The notes below the pieces were generated by a model that made no database searches, was not told where the DNA came from, and worked only from the letters and a program-made list of their open reading frames with translations. The translations under genes were made by a program, and so were the position numbers. DNA of 64,000 nt from Sphingobium ummariense RL-3 (lineage in GTDB: Bacteria; Pseudomonadota; Alphaproteobacteria; Sphingomonadales; Sphingomonadaceae), in assembly GCF_000447205.1 (NCBI RefSeq), contig NZ_AUWY01000112.1, positions 106,716 to 170,715 on the forward strand, written 5' to 3'. Every line of letters starts with the position of its first letter. The stretch's first letter is position 1. Below, piece after piece: positions 54,883-63,780 of the stretch.

Positions 54883-55662
54883 ATGAACGCGCAGGCGAAC
54901 GAGAATTTCTGGGCGCTGACGGAGAAGGAGAAGCAGACCCTTCGCCTGATCGTCCGCGGGCACGACGCGAAATCGGTCGCGCGCAGCCTGGGCCTGTCGG
55001 TCCATACCATCAACGAACGGCTGCGCGATGCCCGACGCAAGATGGCGGTGTCGAGCAGCCGCGAGGCCGCCCGCCTGTTGCTGGAAGCGGAAGGTGGCGA
55101 TTTCGGACCAGCGACCCCCGATTTGTCGGGGGACAGGGGAATCGGGGAAGACGCCGCCGGTTCCGGGGAGGATCAGGGAAGCGCGCCGATCAGCGGCGCG
55201 GGGCGGGCGCTCCGCCAGCCCTGGATCATCATCGGAGGTCTTCTCATGACACTGATTCTTGGCCTGCTGGCGCTTGCCGCCCTGCCCCAAGCCGCTTCCC
55301 CGCCCTCTCCGGTCGCCGCGCAGGCGGCTGCCCATTCGGAGGTGGTGGATTCAGCCCGCAACTTCCTGGCCCTGATCGATCAGGGGCGGTGGGAGGAAAG
55401 CTACCGGGCGACCGGGGCGACGTTCCGCAAGATGAACACGGTGCAGGTCTGGGCCGACGCGTCGGAGAAGGGCAGGGTGCCGCTCGGCGCGATGGTCTCG
55501 CGCACATTCCTCAGCCAGGAGAATCTGCCGGCGCCGCCGCATGGCTATGAGGTGGTGAAGTTCCGCACGCGCTTTGCCAACAGGGCCACCGATGCCGTGG
55601 AGACGGTTTCGCTCGATCGCGAGGATGGCGTCTGGCGCATCGTGGGCGTGACGATCGACTGA
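54883..55662 (+). CDS. Membrane-anchored HTH regulator with periplasmic DUF4019 domain
   Basis: 259 residues. Residues 8-66 are a LuxR/GerE-type HTH (LTEKEKQTLRLIVRGHDAKS, then LGLSVHTINERLRDARRKM). A 45-residue Gly/Asp-rich linker leads to one membrane helix (about 113-135, WIIIGGLLMTLILGLLALAAL). The C-terminal 120 residues match DUF4019 (LIDQGRWEESYRATGATFRKM, VVKFRTRFAN). The HTH would be cytosolic and DUF4019 periplasmic, as in ToxR-type one-component regulators. It is divergent from the PLP enzyme gene, a plausible target. Confidence 0.85.
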   Translation: MNAQANENFWALTEKEKQTLRLIVRGHDAKSVARSLGLSVHTINERLRDARRKMAVSSSREAARLLLEAEGGDFGPATPDLSGDRGIGEDAAGSGEDQGSAPISGAGRALRQPWIIIGGLLMTLILGLLALAALPQAASPPSPVAAQAAAHSEVVDSARNFLALIDQGRWEESYRATGATFRKMNTVQVWADASEKGRVPLGAMVSRTFLSQENLPAPPHGYEVVKFRTRFANRATDAVETVSLDREDGVWRIVGVTID

Positions 55663-55734
55663 GCGGAGTGCAGCGGGGCAGGGGACGGCGGCAGCCACTT
55701 CCGTCCGGGGGGCGTACCCCCTACATCTCCCTCA

Positions 55735-58146
55735 ATGCCTCCCGCACTCCCCTCCATCCTTGAAAGCTGGTTCGCAGCGCGGGGATGGCGGGTGCGGGCA
55801 CATCAGGCGGAGATGCTCGCGGCGGCGGAGCGTGGCGAGCATGCGTTGCTGGTGGCGCCGACCGGGGCGGGCAAGACGCTGGCGGGGTTCCTGCCGACGC
55901 TGGCCGACCTGATCGCTCACCCGACCGACCGGCTGCACAGCCTCTACGTCTCCCCGCTCAAGGCGCTGGCGGTGGACGTGCGGCGCAACCTGTTGACGCC
56001 GATCGAGGAGATGGGGCTGCCGATCCGGGTCGAGACCCGCACCGGCGACACGCCGTCCGACCGCAAGGCACGGCAGCGCGTGCGGCCGCCGCAGATCCTG
56101 CTGACGACGCCCGAATCGCTGTCGCTGCTGCTGTCCTATCCGGACGCGGCGCTGCTGTTCTCCGATCTGCGCACCGTCATCGTTGATGAGGTCCATGCCT
56201 TTGCCACGCAGAAGCGGGGCGACCTGCTGAACCTGTCCATGGCGCGGTTGCAGGCGATCAATCCCGGGCTGCGCCGGGTGGCGCTGTCGGCGACGGTCGC
56301 GGATGTCGATGCCTATCGCGCCTGGCTGGCACCCGATGGCGACATCGGATCGGTGACGCCCGTCCTGGGCGAGGCGGGGGCGGAGCCGAACGTCGCGATC
56401 CTGATCCCGGAAGGAAAGGTGCCCTGGTCGGGTCATTCGGGCAAATATGCTGCGAAGCAGGTGATGGAGGAGATCGCACGGCGGCAGACGACTTTGGTCT
56501 TCAGCAACACGCGGGGCCTGGCTGAACTGATCTTCCAGGAATTGTGGTCGGCCAATGACGACAACCTGCCGATCGCCATCCACCATGGCAGCCTGTCGAT
56601 CGAGGCGCGGCGAAAGGTCGAGAGCGCGATGGCGGCGGGCAAGCTGCGCGCGCTGGTGGCGACCGCCTCGCTCGACCTGGGGGTGGACTGGGGCAATGTC
56701 GATTGCGTGATCCAGATGGGCGCGCCCAAGGGCAGCTCGCGCCTGCTCCAGCGGATCGGGCGGGCCAATCACCGGCTCGACATGCCGAGCGAGGCGATCC
56801 TGATCCCCGGCAACCGCTTCGAATATCTGGAGGCGCGCGCGGCGCTCGATGCGATCGAGGCGGGCGAGCGCGATGCCGACGATTTCCGGCCCGGGAGCCT
56901 GGACGTGCTGGCCCAGCATGTGATGGCGATCGCCTGCGCCGGCCCGTTCCGGGAGGAGGAACTGCTGGCGGAGGTGCGATCCGCCACGCCCTATAGCGCG
57001 CTGGGTGAAGAGGATTTCGCCCATGTGCTGCACTTCATCGAAGGCGGCGGCTATGCGCTGCGCGCCTATGACCGCTTCAAGCGGCTGACCCGCGATCCGG
57101 ACGGGACATGGCGCGTGTCGCATCCCCGCTTCATCCAGCAGCACCGGATGAACGCGGGCATCATCGTCGACCAGCCGGTGCTCGACGTGCGCTTCGCCAA
57201 CGGGCGCAAGCTCGGCACGGTGGAGGAGACGTTTGCCGCGACGTTGCGGCCGGGGGACAGCTTCTTCTTTTCCGGCATGGCGGTGGAGGTGGTGCGGATG
57301 GACACGACCGACCTCGTGGTGCGGGCGACGTCGAAACAGGCCCGCATCCCCAGCTGGGGCGGGACCCGCATGGCGATGTCGACCCGGCTCGCCGACCGGG
57401 TGCGCCATTTCCTCGCCTCGCCGGACGAATGGCACCGCTTTCCCGGGGATGTGCGCGAATGGCTGGAGATGCAGAAGGTCCGGTCGGCGCTGCCGCAGCC
57501 GGGGCAGCTGCTGGTGGAGACCTTTCCCCATGAGGGGCGGCATTATCTGGTCTGCTACAGCTTCGAGGGGTGGAACGCGCACCAGTCGCTTGGCATGTTG
57601 CTGACGCGGCGCATGGACGCGCTGGGGCTGATGCCGATCGGCTTCGTGTCCAACGACTATGCGCTGGCGGTCTATGGCCTGAAGCCGGTGACCGACCCGC
57701 AGAGCCTGTTTTCCGCCGACATCCTAGACCATGAGTTCGTGGACTGGGTGGAGCAGTCGAGCCTGCTCAAGCGGGCTTTCCGCGATGTGGCGGTGATCTC
57801 CGGCCTGATCGAGCGGCAGCATCCGGGCAAGCGCAAGACCGGGCGGCAGGTGACCTTTTCCACCGACCTGATCTACGACGTGCTGCGCAAGTACCAGCCC
57901 GACCATATGCTGCTGCAGGCCGCCTGGGCCGATGCGCGGGCGCGGATGACCGATGTCGGCCGGCTGGGCGACCTGATCGACCGGGCGGCGGGGACTATGC
58001 TGCATGTCGCGCTCGACCGGGTGAGCCCGCTGGCGGTGCCGGTGCTGATCCTTATCGGGCGCGAGCAGGTGGCGCAGCACGCGGTGGACGATGCGCTGCT
58101 GATCGAGGCCGAGGCGCTGGTGGCGGAGGCGATGCGGGCGGATTAA
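55735..58146 (+). CDS. Ligase-associated DNA damage response DEXH helicase (Lhr-like)
   Basis: 803 residues. SF2 helicase with Walker A APTGAGKTLAG (about 40-50), DEVHAF (motif II), SATVAD (motif III) and GRANHR-type motif VI (RIGRANHRLD), then a winged helix and a large C-terminal DUF3320/Lhr-like core. Lhr-family helicases unwind RNA-DNA hybrids in repair. Usually next to pdeM and an ATP-dependent ligase; here pdeM is 37 kb away. Followed by an inverted pair of REP-like repeats. Confidence 0.88.
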   Translation: MPPALPSILESWFAARGWRVRAHQAEMLAAAERGEHALLVAPTGAGKTLAGFLPTLADLIAHPTDRLHSLYVSPLKALAVDVRRNLLTPIEEMGLPIRVETRTGDTPSDRKARQRVRPPQILLTTPESLSLLLSYPDAALLFSDLRTVIVDEVHAFATQKRGDLLNLSMARLQAINPGLRRVALSATVADVDAYRAWLAPDGDIGSVTPVLGEAGAEPNVAILIPEGKVPWSGHSGKYAAKQVMEEIARRQTTLVFSNTRGLAELIFQELWSANDDNLPIAIHHGSLSIEARRKVESAMAAGKLRALVATASLDLGVDWGNVDCVIQMGAPKGSSRLLQRIGRANHRLDMPSEAILIPGNRFEYLEARAALDAIEAGERDADDFRPGSLDVLAQHVMAIACAGPFREEELLAEVRSATPYSALGEEDFAHVLHFIEGGGYALRAYDRFKRLTRDPDGTWRVSHPRFIQQHRMNAGIIVDQPVLDVRFANGRKLGTVEETFAATLRPGDSFFFSGMAVEVVRMDTTDLVVRATSKQARIPSWGGTRMAMSTRLADRVRHFLASPDEWHRFPGDVREWLEMQKVRSALPQPGQLLVETFPHEGRHYLVCYSFEGWNAHQSLGMLLTRRMDALGLMPIGFVSNDYALAVYGLKPVTDPQSLFSADILDHEFVDWVEQSSLLKRAFRDVAVISGLIERQHPGKRKTGRQVTFSTDLIYDVLRKYQPDHMLLQAAWADARARMTDVGRLGDLIDRAAGTMLHVALDRVSPLAVPVLILIGREQVAQHAVDDALLIEAEALVAEAMRAD

Positions 58147-58155
58147 ACCTCCACT

Positions 58156-58234
58156 CCGTTCGCCCTGAGCTTGTCGAAGGGCCGCACTTCTCTTCAAAAA
58201 AGAAAGGGGCTTCGACAGGCTCAGCCCGAACGGG
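58156..58234. repeat. Inverted pair of REP-like elements
   Basis: One unit (CCGTTCGCCCTGAGCTTGTC..., 58156-58183) and an opposite unit (GGGGCTTCGACAGGCTCAGC..., 58206-58234) separated by 22 bp. Together they can form a large stem-loop in the gap between the convergent helicase and ruvB genes, so they may also act as a bidirectional terminator. Confidence 0.85.
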
Positions 58235-58250
58235 TTTCGGATGGGCGAAG

Positions 58251-59270
58251 TCAGTCGAACAGTCCGTCCTGCGATCCGGCGGGCGGGTTGAGGCCGAGAT
58301 GCTTCCAGCCCGGGCCATTGAGGCAGCGGCCGCGCGCCGTGCGGGCGATGAGGCCGAGCTGGATCAGATAGGGCTCGATCACTTCCTCGATCGTGTCGCG
58401 CGGTTCCGAGAGGCCTGCGGCCAGCGTCTCGACGCCCACCGGGCCGCCCCGATAGATGTCGGCGATCATCATCAGATAGCGGCGGTCCATCAGGTCGAGG
58501 CCGAGCTGGTCGATCTCCAGCCGGCTGAGCGAGGCGTCGGCGACCTTCGCGTCCACGGCCTTCGCACCCGCGACATGCGCGAAGTCGCGCACCCGGCGCA
58601 GCAGGCGCCCGGCGATGCGCGGCGTCCCGCGCGAGCGCCGGGCGATCTCGATGGCGCCGTCGGAGGTGATGGCGAGGTCGAGCAGCCGGGCGGCACGGCG
58701 CACGACCAGTTCCAGTTCCTCGACCGTGTAGAATTGCAGCCGCACCGGAATGCCGAAGCGGTCGCGCAGCGGCGTCGTCAGCAGGCCCTGCCGCGTGGTC
58801 GCGCCTACCAGGGTGAAGTGCGGCAGGTCGATGCGGACAGAGCGGGCCGAGGGGCCCTCACCGATCATCAGGTCGAGCGCGCGATCCTCCATCGCGGGGT
58901 AGAGCACTTCTTCGACCGCGGGGTTGAGGCGGTGGATCTCGTCCACGAACAGCACGTCGCCCTCGTCCAAATTGGTCAGTAGGGCGGCGAGGTCGCCCGA
59001 CTTGGCGATGACCGGGCCGGAGGTGGCGCGGAAGCCGACGCCCATTTCCTTCGCGACGATCTGGGCAAGGGTGGTCTTGCCGAGGCCGGGCGGGCCGAAG
59101 AAGAGCACATGATCGAGCGCTTCGCCGCGCTGTTTCGCGGCTTCGATGAAGATGCGCAGATTCTCCCGCGCGGCCTGCTGGCCGATGAATTCGGCGAGCG
59201 ACTTCGGACGCAGCGCGGCATCGACATCCTCGGCCCGGCGGGAGGAGGTGAGGAGACGGTCTTCGGTCAC
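58251..59270 (-). CDS. ruvB: RuvB, Holliday junction branch migration ATPase
   Basis: 339 residues, normal. Walker [14 protein letters not shown], Walker [13 protein letters not shown], sensor-1 region ...[10 protein letters not shown], and a winged-helix C-terminus with [16 protein letters not shown] and an arginine-rich end. RuvB motor rings drive RuvA at Holliday junctions. Overlaps ruvA by 4 bp. RuvC is not in the window. Confidence 0.97.
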   Translation of the reverse strand: MTEDRLLTSSRRAEDVDAALRPKSLAEFIGQQAARENLRIFIEAAKQRGEALDHVLFFGPPGLGKTTLAQIVAKEMGVGFRATSGPVIAKSGDLAALLTNLDEGDVLFVDEIHRLNPAVEEVLYPAMEDRALDLMIGEGPSARSVRIDLPHFTLVGATTRQGLLTTPLRDRFGIPVRLQFYTVEELELVVRRAARLLDLAITSDGAIEIARRSRGTPRIAGRLLRRVRDFAHVAGAKAVDAKVADASLSRLEIDQLGLDLMDRRYLMMIADIYRGGPVGVETLAAGLSEPRDTIEEVIEPYLIQLGLIARTARGRCLNGPGWKHLGLNPPAGSQDGLFD

Positions 59271-59875
59271 TTCGCCGCCTTCCGCAGCGCCAGGCGGACG
59301 AGGGCGTCGAGCGTTGCGCCCTCACCCAGTTCCTCTTCCGCGGCGGCGACGGCGGTGCTGGCTTCGGCGGGCCTGAAGCCGAGATTCTGGAGGGCGGAGA
59401 GGGCGTCGGCGGCATGGCCGGCGGCCGGGATTGCGATCGGTGCCGTGCCGGGGGCGCCCATCGGCGTCGGAGCAGCGCCGATGCGGTCCTTGAGTTCGTT
59501 GACGATGCGCTGGGCAAGCTTGGGGCCAACGCCGTTGGCGCGGGCGATCATCGCCTTGTCGCCCGTGACGACCGCGCGGTGCAGCTCGATCGGCTCCAGC
59601 GCCGAGAGGATGGCGAGCGCGACGCGCGATCCCACGCCCTGCACGCCGGTGAGCAGGCGGAACCAGTCGCGCTCCTCCGCCCGGGCGAAGCCGACGAGGC
59701 GGATCGAATCCTCCGCCACCAGCATTTCGGTATGGACGGTGACGGCTTCCCCGACCGGGCCGAGCGCGGCGAGGGTTCGGGAGGACGCGCCGACCAGATA
59801 GCCCACACCGCCCACGTCGATGATCGCATGGTCGATGCCGGTGCTGTCCAGCCGCCCCTTCAGCTTCGCGATCAT
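59267..59875 (-). CDS. ruvA: RuvA, Holliday junction DNA-binding protein
   Basis: 202 residues. Domain I with [20 protein letters not shown] and [10 protein letters not shown], helix-hairpin-helix region [18 protein letters not shown] and [18 protein letters not shown], and a C-terminal RuvB-binding domain ([13 protein letters not shown]). Tetrameric RuvA sits on the Holliday junction. It heads a ruvA-ruvB operon and is divergent from the ClpP-like gene. Confidence 0.96.
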   Translation of the reverse strand: MIAKLKGRLDSTGIDHAIIDVGGVGYLVGASSRTLAALGPVGEAVTVHTEMLVAEDSIRLVGFARAEERDWFRLLTGVQGVGSRVALAILSALEPIELHRAVVTGDKAMIARANGVGPKLAQRIVNELKDRIGAAPTPMGAPGTAPIAIPAAGHAADALSALQNLGFRPAEASTAVAAAEEELGEGATLDALVRLALRKAAK

Positions 59876-59996
59876 GCCCCATGCCCTTTGGTCATGATCT
59901 GTTCCTTACAGCCAAATGCGCGTGGCACCAGCGGGAAATATCTGCCGCCCCGTGCGTAGTGCAGCCCGATCCCCCATCTGCAACGAGGAAACATTC

Positions 59997-60566
59997 ATGA
60001 CCGCGCCTCTTCTCGGCCCGAAGGATTTCGAATTTCCGGCGATCATGCTATCCGGCATCGTCGACCACGGCATGTACCTGCACTTCAAGAACTGCCTGTC
60101 CACCGCGCCGCAGCAGGGGCTGGTGGTGGTGGAGATTTCCACGCTGGGCGGCGATCCCGAGATCGCGCGGATGATGGGCGAGGACATCCGCTTCCATTCC
60201 GATCTCTATCCGCAGCGGCGGCTGGTGTTCCTGGGCAAGACGGCGGTCTATTCGGCCGGCGCGACCTTCATGAGCTTCTTTGCGACCGAGAACCGCTATC
60301 TGACGCGGGGCACGCGGCTGATGATCCACGAGCGGCTGATCACCAAGACGATCAACCTGGCGGGACCGCTGTCCACCTGCATCGCGACGCTCAAGGCCAA
60401 TCTGAACGAGATCGAGTCGTCGATCGCGATCCAGAATGAGGGGTTCCAGAACCTGATCCTGGGATCGCAGGTGACGATGGAAGAGCTGCTGCAGAAGGCG
60501 CCGGAAAACTGGTATCTGGAAGCCAATGAGGCGCAGGCCATGGGCCTGGTGGCGGCGGTGCTCTGA
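59997..60566 (+). CDS. ClpP-like serine protease, catalytic Asp replaced
   Basis: 189 residues from the ATG at 59997 (GAGGAAACATTC precedes it). The ClpP fold is visible: VVEISTLGGDPEIARMMGEDIRF, TAVYSAGATFMSFFA with the likely Ser nucleophile, and LMIHERL with the likely catalytic His. The position matching E. coli Asp185 (precursor numbering) is Asn in PENWYLEANEAQAMGLV, so the triad would be Ser-His-Asn. It may be an altered-specificity or regulatory ClpP subunit or a different crotonase-like S14/S49 relative. Transcribed alone. Confidence 0.75.
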   Translation: MTAPLLGPKDFEFPAIMLSGIVDHGMYLHFKNCLSTAPQQGLVVVEISTLGGDPEIARMMGEDIRFHSDLYPQRRLVFLGKTAVYSAGATFMSFFATENRYLTRGTRLMIHERLITKTINLAGPLSTCIATLKANLNEIESSIAIQNEGFQNLILGSQVTMEELLQKAPENWYLEANEAQAMGLVAAVL

Positions 60567-60606
60567 GGGACTTGCGCGGGGGCGCTTTGCGGTCTTCTAT
60601 GCGTGC

Positions 60607-61245
60607 ATGAACCGCAGCGCCGCCGCCTCGCCCATCTTTCCCCGGCGCTATGGCATGTTCCTGCTGTTGCTGCTCAGCGCCGTGCCGCTGGCCATGGCGA
60701 TTCCCTGGCACGAGGCCGTGATGGCGGGGTTCGACATCGCCGCCGCCGCCTTCCTGATCGCCTTCCTGCCGCTGATCGGCGCCGATCCGCAGGAGATGCG
60801 GCGCAAGGCGCAGGCCAATGACGCCAATCGCGAACTGATGCTGTTGCTGACCGGCGTCGTGTCGCTGGTGGTGCTGGTCGCGGTGGGAGTCGCCGTTGCG
60901 GGCCATGGGGGCGCCGGTGCCGGCGCGATCGCGCTGGTGCTGGCGACGCTGGCGCTGGCCTGGCTCTTCTCCAACCTCGTCTATGCCATGCACTATGCGC
61001 ATATCTGGTATCTGGCCGACGGGAAGGGAAAGGATCGCGCCGGCCTGGATTTTCCCGGCGTCGAGGAACCCGGCTATTGGGACTTTCTCTATTTCGGCTT
61101 CACGCTGGGCATGACCTTCCAGACGTCGGACGTGGCGGTGACGGGAACGGAGATCCGGAAAACGGTGCTGTTCCACTGCCTCGCCGCCTTCGTCTTCAAC
61201 CTGGGCGTGATCGCCTTCACCATCAACGTGCTGGGCGGCGGCTGA
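60607..61245 (+). CDS. DUF1345 membrane protein
   Basis: 212 residues from the ATG at 60607 with about five membrane segments. YAMHYAHIWYL and DFLYFGFTLGMTFQTSDVAVTGTEIRK are typical of DUF1345. The function is not established. It starts 40 bp after the ClpP-like gene on the same strand, so the two could be cotranscribed. Confidence 0.88.
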   Translation: MNRSAAASPIFPRRYGMFLLLLLSAVPLAMAIPWHEAVMAGFDIAAAAFLIAFLPLIGADPQEMRRKAQANDANRELMLLLTGVVSLVVLVAVGVAVAGHGGAGAGAIALVLATLALAWLFSNLVYAMHYAHIWYLADGKGKDRAGLDFPGVEEPGYWDFLYFGFTLGMTFQTSDVAVTGTEIRKTVLFHCLAAFVFNLGVIAFTINVLGGG

Positions 61246-61249
61246 TCCG

Positions 61250-61660
61250 TCAGCCGGGTTGCGCGAGATCCTGGTAGAGCATCAGCGCGTTGCCGTCGGG
61301 GTCGAAGAAGGTGAGCAGCTTCACCATGCCGGGATATTCGACGATGTCGCCGTCGAAGCGGACGCCATGCCCTTCCAGCGCGGCCTTGGCGGCGGCGATG
61401 TCGGTCACGCCCCAGGTCGGCACCGCGCCGCCACCGGGCGTCACGGACTCCACCTGAGAGAGGCCGAGGTTGACGCGGGCGACCGGGCTCTGGAGCTCGC
61501 ACCAGGCGATTTCGTCGACGCGGTAGAGCAGGGTAAAGCCAAGCACGTCGCCATACCATCGGATCGCATCGTCGAGGCTGGCGGTCTGCATCGCCAGGGT
61601 CAGGCCGCCGTCATAGCCCATCGCCGCCGCGCCGCCCGTGAGGTCTTCCACCGTCGCCAT
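61250..61660 (-). CDS. VOC-family (glyoxalase/bleomycin resistance) protein
   Basis: 136 residues. Two beta-alpha-beta-beta-beta units of the vicinal-oxygen-chelate fold: TMQTASLDDAIRWYGDVLGF near the start and DIAAAKAALEGHGVRFDG followed by KLLTFFDPDGNALMLYQ near the end (the second metal-ligand Glu of glyoxalases is not evident). Substrate unknown. Divergent from the winged-helix regulator gene and so possibly controlled by it. Confidence 0.85.
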   Translation of the reverse strand: MATVEDLTGGAAAMGYDGGLTLAMQTASLDDAIRWYGDVLGFTLLYRVDEIAWCELQSPVARVNLGLSQVESVTPGGGAVPTWGVTDIAAAKAALEGHGVRFDGDIVEYPGMVKLLTFFDPDGNALMLYQDLAQPG

Positions 61661-61738
61661 GATGCCTCCTCCCGTTCAAAGGCGGACAGCGAGGCGGACA
61701 GTTGATTCCGCGTCCCTTGCCCGTCGAGTCACGAAAGT

Positions 61739-61749
61739 ATAGTTGCTAT
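61739..61749. promoter_or_regulatory. Short palindrome at the regulator start
   Basis: ATAG-TTG-CTAT palindrome (61739-61749) overlapping TATAGT, a -10-like hexamer, 4 bp before the regulator ATG. No Shine-Dalgarno sequence lies between, so the mRNA may be leaderless and the palindrome could be an autoregulatory operator. Confidence 0.35.
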
Positions 61750-61752
61750 CCT

Positions 61753-62295
61753 ATGCTGTCAATCGACGTCCTTTCCGAACTGGGCCGCTATCGCTGGACG
61801 GTTCCGCTGATGGCCTTTCTGGCGGAGCGTGGCGGCGGAGCGCGCTTCGCGGAGGCCGCGCATCGGCTGGGAATGGCGCGCGAGAGCCTGTCGCGGACGC
61901 TGGAGGCGGCGGCCGGCGCCGGCTGGATCATCCGCAATCCGGGGCATGGGCATCCGCTGCGGCCGGAATATCTGCTGAGCGCGGAGGGCGCGCGGATCGG
62001 CGAGGCGTGCCGGGCGATCGCGGCGGCGCAGGCGCGTATCGGGCTGGCCCCCGACGCGCTGTCGCGCTGGAGCCTGCCGATCCTGCGGCTGATCGCGGAC
62101 GGGAACGGCCGCTTCAACGCCATCTCCCGTGGCATCGGCAACGCCAATCCGCGCGCCATGACGGCAAGCCTGCGGGGGCTGGTGGGGCTGGAACTGGTCG
62201 ACCGGCGGCTGGTGGATGGATTTCCCCCGGCGAGTGACTATGCGCTGACCGGGCGGGGGCTGGTGCTGGCGGAGGCGCTGCCGGCGGCCGCCTGA
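61753..62295 (+). CDS. Tandem winged-helix (HxlR/MarR-like) transcriptional regulator
   Basis: 180 residues from the ATG at 61753. Residues 1-75 look like one winged-helix domain (LSELGRYRWTVPLMAFLAE, then RLGMARESLSRTLEAA...GWI), and 100-175 look like a second, HxlR-type domain (LSRWSLPILRLIADG, RFNAISRGIGNANPRAMTASLRGLVGLELVDR). HxlR proteins are normally about 110-130 residues with one such domain, so this appears to be an internal duplication. It is divergent from the VOC gene. Confidence 0.75.
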   Translation: MLSIDVLSELGRYRWTVPLMAFLAERGGGARFAEAAHRLGMARESLSRTLEAAAGAGWIIRNPGHGHPLRPEYLLSAEGARIGEACRAIAAAQARIGLAPDALSRWSLPILRLIADGNGRFNAISRGIGNANPRAMTASLRGLVGLELVDRRLVDGFPPASDYALTGRGLVLAEALPAAA

Positions 62296-62343
62296 ACGCG
62301 CGCCTTCACCGCTTGCTTACCATTTTCCGCTAGGGGAGCGGGC

Positions 62344-63645
62344 ATGCGTTCTTCCGCCGATCCCCCACCGAAATCGGCCGTCAGCCATGGCGTTGGCCTG
62401 GCGGGGCTGGCAGGGCTGGGCGTCTGGACGCTGGTGGCACGTCATTATGGCATGAACGGCCCCAATGCCGGAATCGCCGCGGTAGTCGCCTGCGGGTTGC
62501 CGATGGTGCTGTGGTCGCTGATCGTCGACAAGGTGCATCGCCGGGCATCGACGGGCATCGACTGGAACGGACCGGCGCGGCCGGTGCGCGACGTGCTGGA
62601 CATCAGCCTGGTCAAGATAGCGGGCCTGTGGGCGACGTGGCTGGGCATCGCGATCTTCTACTGCATCGCCCGCTGGTACTGGCGGGGCGACTATCGCTTT
62701 TCCATGGACCTGTTCGCGGCGGCGGCGCCCTGGCTGGTGGGCGCGTCCATCCCCTATGTGATCTGGCTCGACCGGCGGCTCGTCGAGCCGAAGGATGCGA
62801 GCTATGCCTTCGGCCAGTGGGTCATCGGCGGGGCGGCCGGGGCCGCCGACATGGGGCAGGTCGCCAACCATGCGCGGGCCTGGGCGGTCAAGGGCTTCTT
62901 CCTCGCCTTCATGGTGTCGATCGTGCCGGGCAATTTCGCCAGCGTGGTCGAATGGCGGATCGAGGATGCGTTGGCCCATCCGGTGGCGCTCGCCGGCTTC
63001 CTGATCGCGGTCATGTTCATGATCGACGTGTGCATGGCGACGGTAGGCTACATGCTGACGCTGAAGCCGCTCGATTCGCACATCCGCACCGCCAATCCCT
63101 ATCTGGAAGGCTGGCTCGCCGCGCTGATCTGCTACCCGCCCTTCGTGCTGATGGGCGGCGGCGGGCCGCTCGACTATCATGCGGGCGGGGCGGAATGGGA
63201 CGTCTGGACGCAGGGCAGGACGGCGCTGCAATGGCTGCTGGGCGGGTGGTTGGTGCTGCTGACCGCCATCTATGCCTGGGCGACGGTGGCGTTCGGTATC
63301 CGCTTTTCCAACCTGACCCATCGCGGCATCCTGACGCACGGCCCCTATCGCTGGAGCCGGCATCCGGCCTATCTGTCGAAGAACCTGTTCTGGTGGTTCT
63401 CCTCCCTGCCCTTCCTCACCGTCAGCCACAGCCTGACCGACATGGTGCGCAATTGCGCGATGCTGGGGCTGACCAACGCGGTCTATTACTGGCGGGCGAA
63501 GACGGAGGAGAAGCACCTGTCCGCCGACCCGGACTATCGCGTCTATAGCGACTGGATGGAGCGCAACGGGGCGGTGCCGCGATTCTTCGCCTGGGTTACG
63601 GGCAGGAAGCGGGTCGCCGGGCCGGTGGTGCAGCCGGCGGAATAA
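62344..63645 (+). CDS. Polytopic membrane protein with ICMT/PEMT-type methyltransferase end
   Basis: 433 residues with about nine hydrophobic segments. The C-terminal 100 residues match isoprenylcysteine carboxyl methyltransferase/PEMT proteins: LTHGPYRWSRHPAYLSKNLFWW and RAKTEEKHLSADPDYRVYSDW (the terminal E-x-x-L...Y motif). The N-terminal 300 residues are an extra membrane domain. It probably methylates a lipid or prenylated compound at the inner membrane; the substrate is not known. Confidence 0.8.
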   Translation: MRSSADPPPKSAVSHGVGLAGLAGLGVWTLVARHYGMNGPNAGIAAVVACGLPMVLWSLIVDKVHRRASTGIDWNGPARPVRDVLDISLVKIAGLWATWLGIAIFYCIARWYWRGDYRFSMDLFAAAAPWLVGASIPYVIWLDRRLVEPKDASYAFGQWVIGGAAGAADMGQVANHARAWAVKGFFLAFMVSIVPGNFASVVEWRIEDALAHPVALAGFLIAVMFMIDVCMATVGYMLTLKPLDSHIRTANPYLEGWLAALICYPPFVLMGGGGPLDYHAGGAEWDVWTQGRTALQWLLGGWLVLLTAIYAWATVAFGIRFSNLTHRGILTHGPYRWSRHPAYLSKNLFWWFSSLPFLTVSHSLTDMVRNCAMLGLTNAVYYWRAKTEEKHLSADPDYRVYSDWMERNGAVPRFFAWVTGRKRVAGPVVQPAE

Positions 63646-63651
63646 AACCCA

Positions 63652-63774
63652 CCGTTCGGGCCGACCCCTTCGACAGGCTCAGGACAGGCTTGTCGAAGCC
63701 CTTCACCGAGCGAAGCGAAGTGGCTTCGCCTTCGGCTCAGCGGTGCCCTTCGACAAGCTCAGGGCGAACGGGGG
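63652..63774. repeat. Composite REP-like cluster
   Basis: Two REP-like units in opposite orientation (CCGTTCG... from 63652; CCCTTCGACAAGCTCAGG... to 63771) flank a further hairpin (CACCGAGCGAAGC / GCTCAGCGGTG, about 63703-63745) and an extra CTTGTCGAAGCCC half-unit. Rightward it ends in GGGGTTTT, a terminator-like sequence after the membrane methyltransferase gene. Confidence 0.85.
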
Positions 63775-63780
63775 TTTTGT

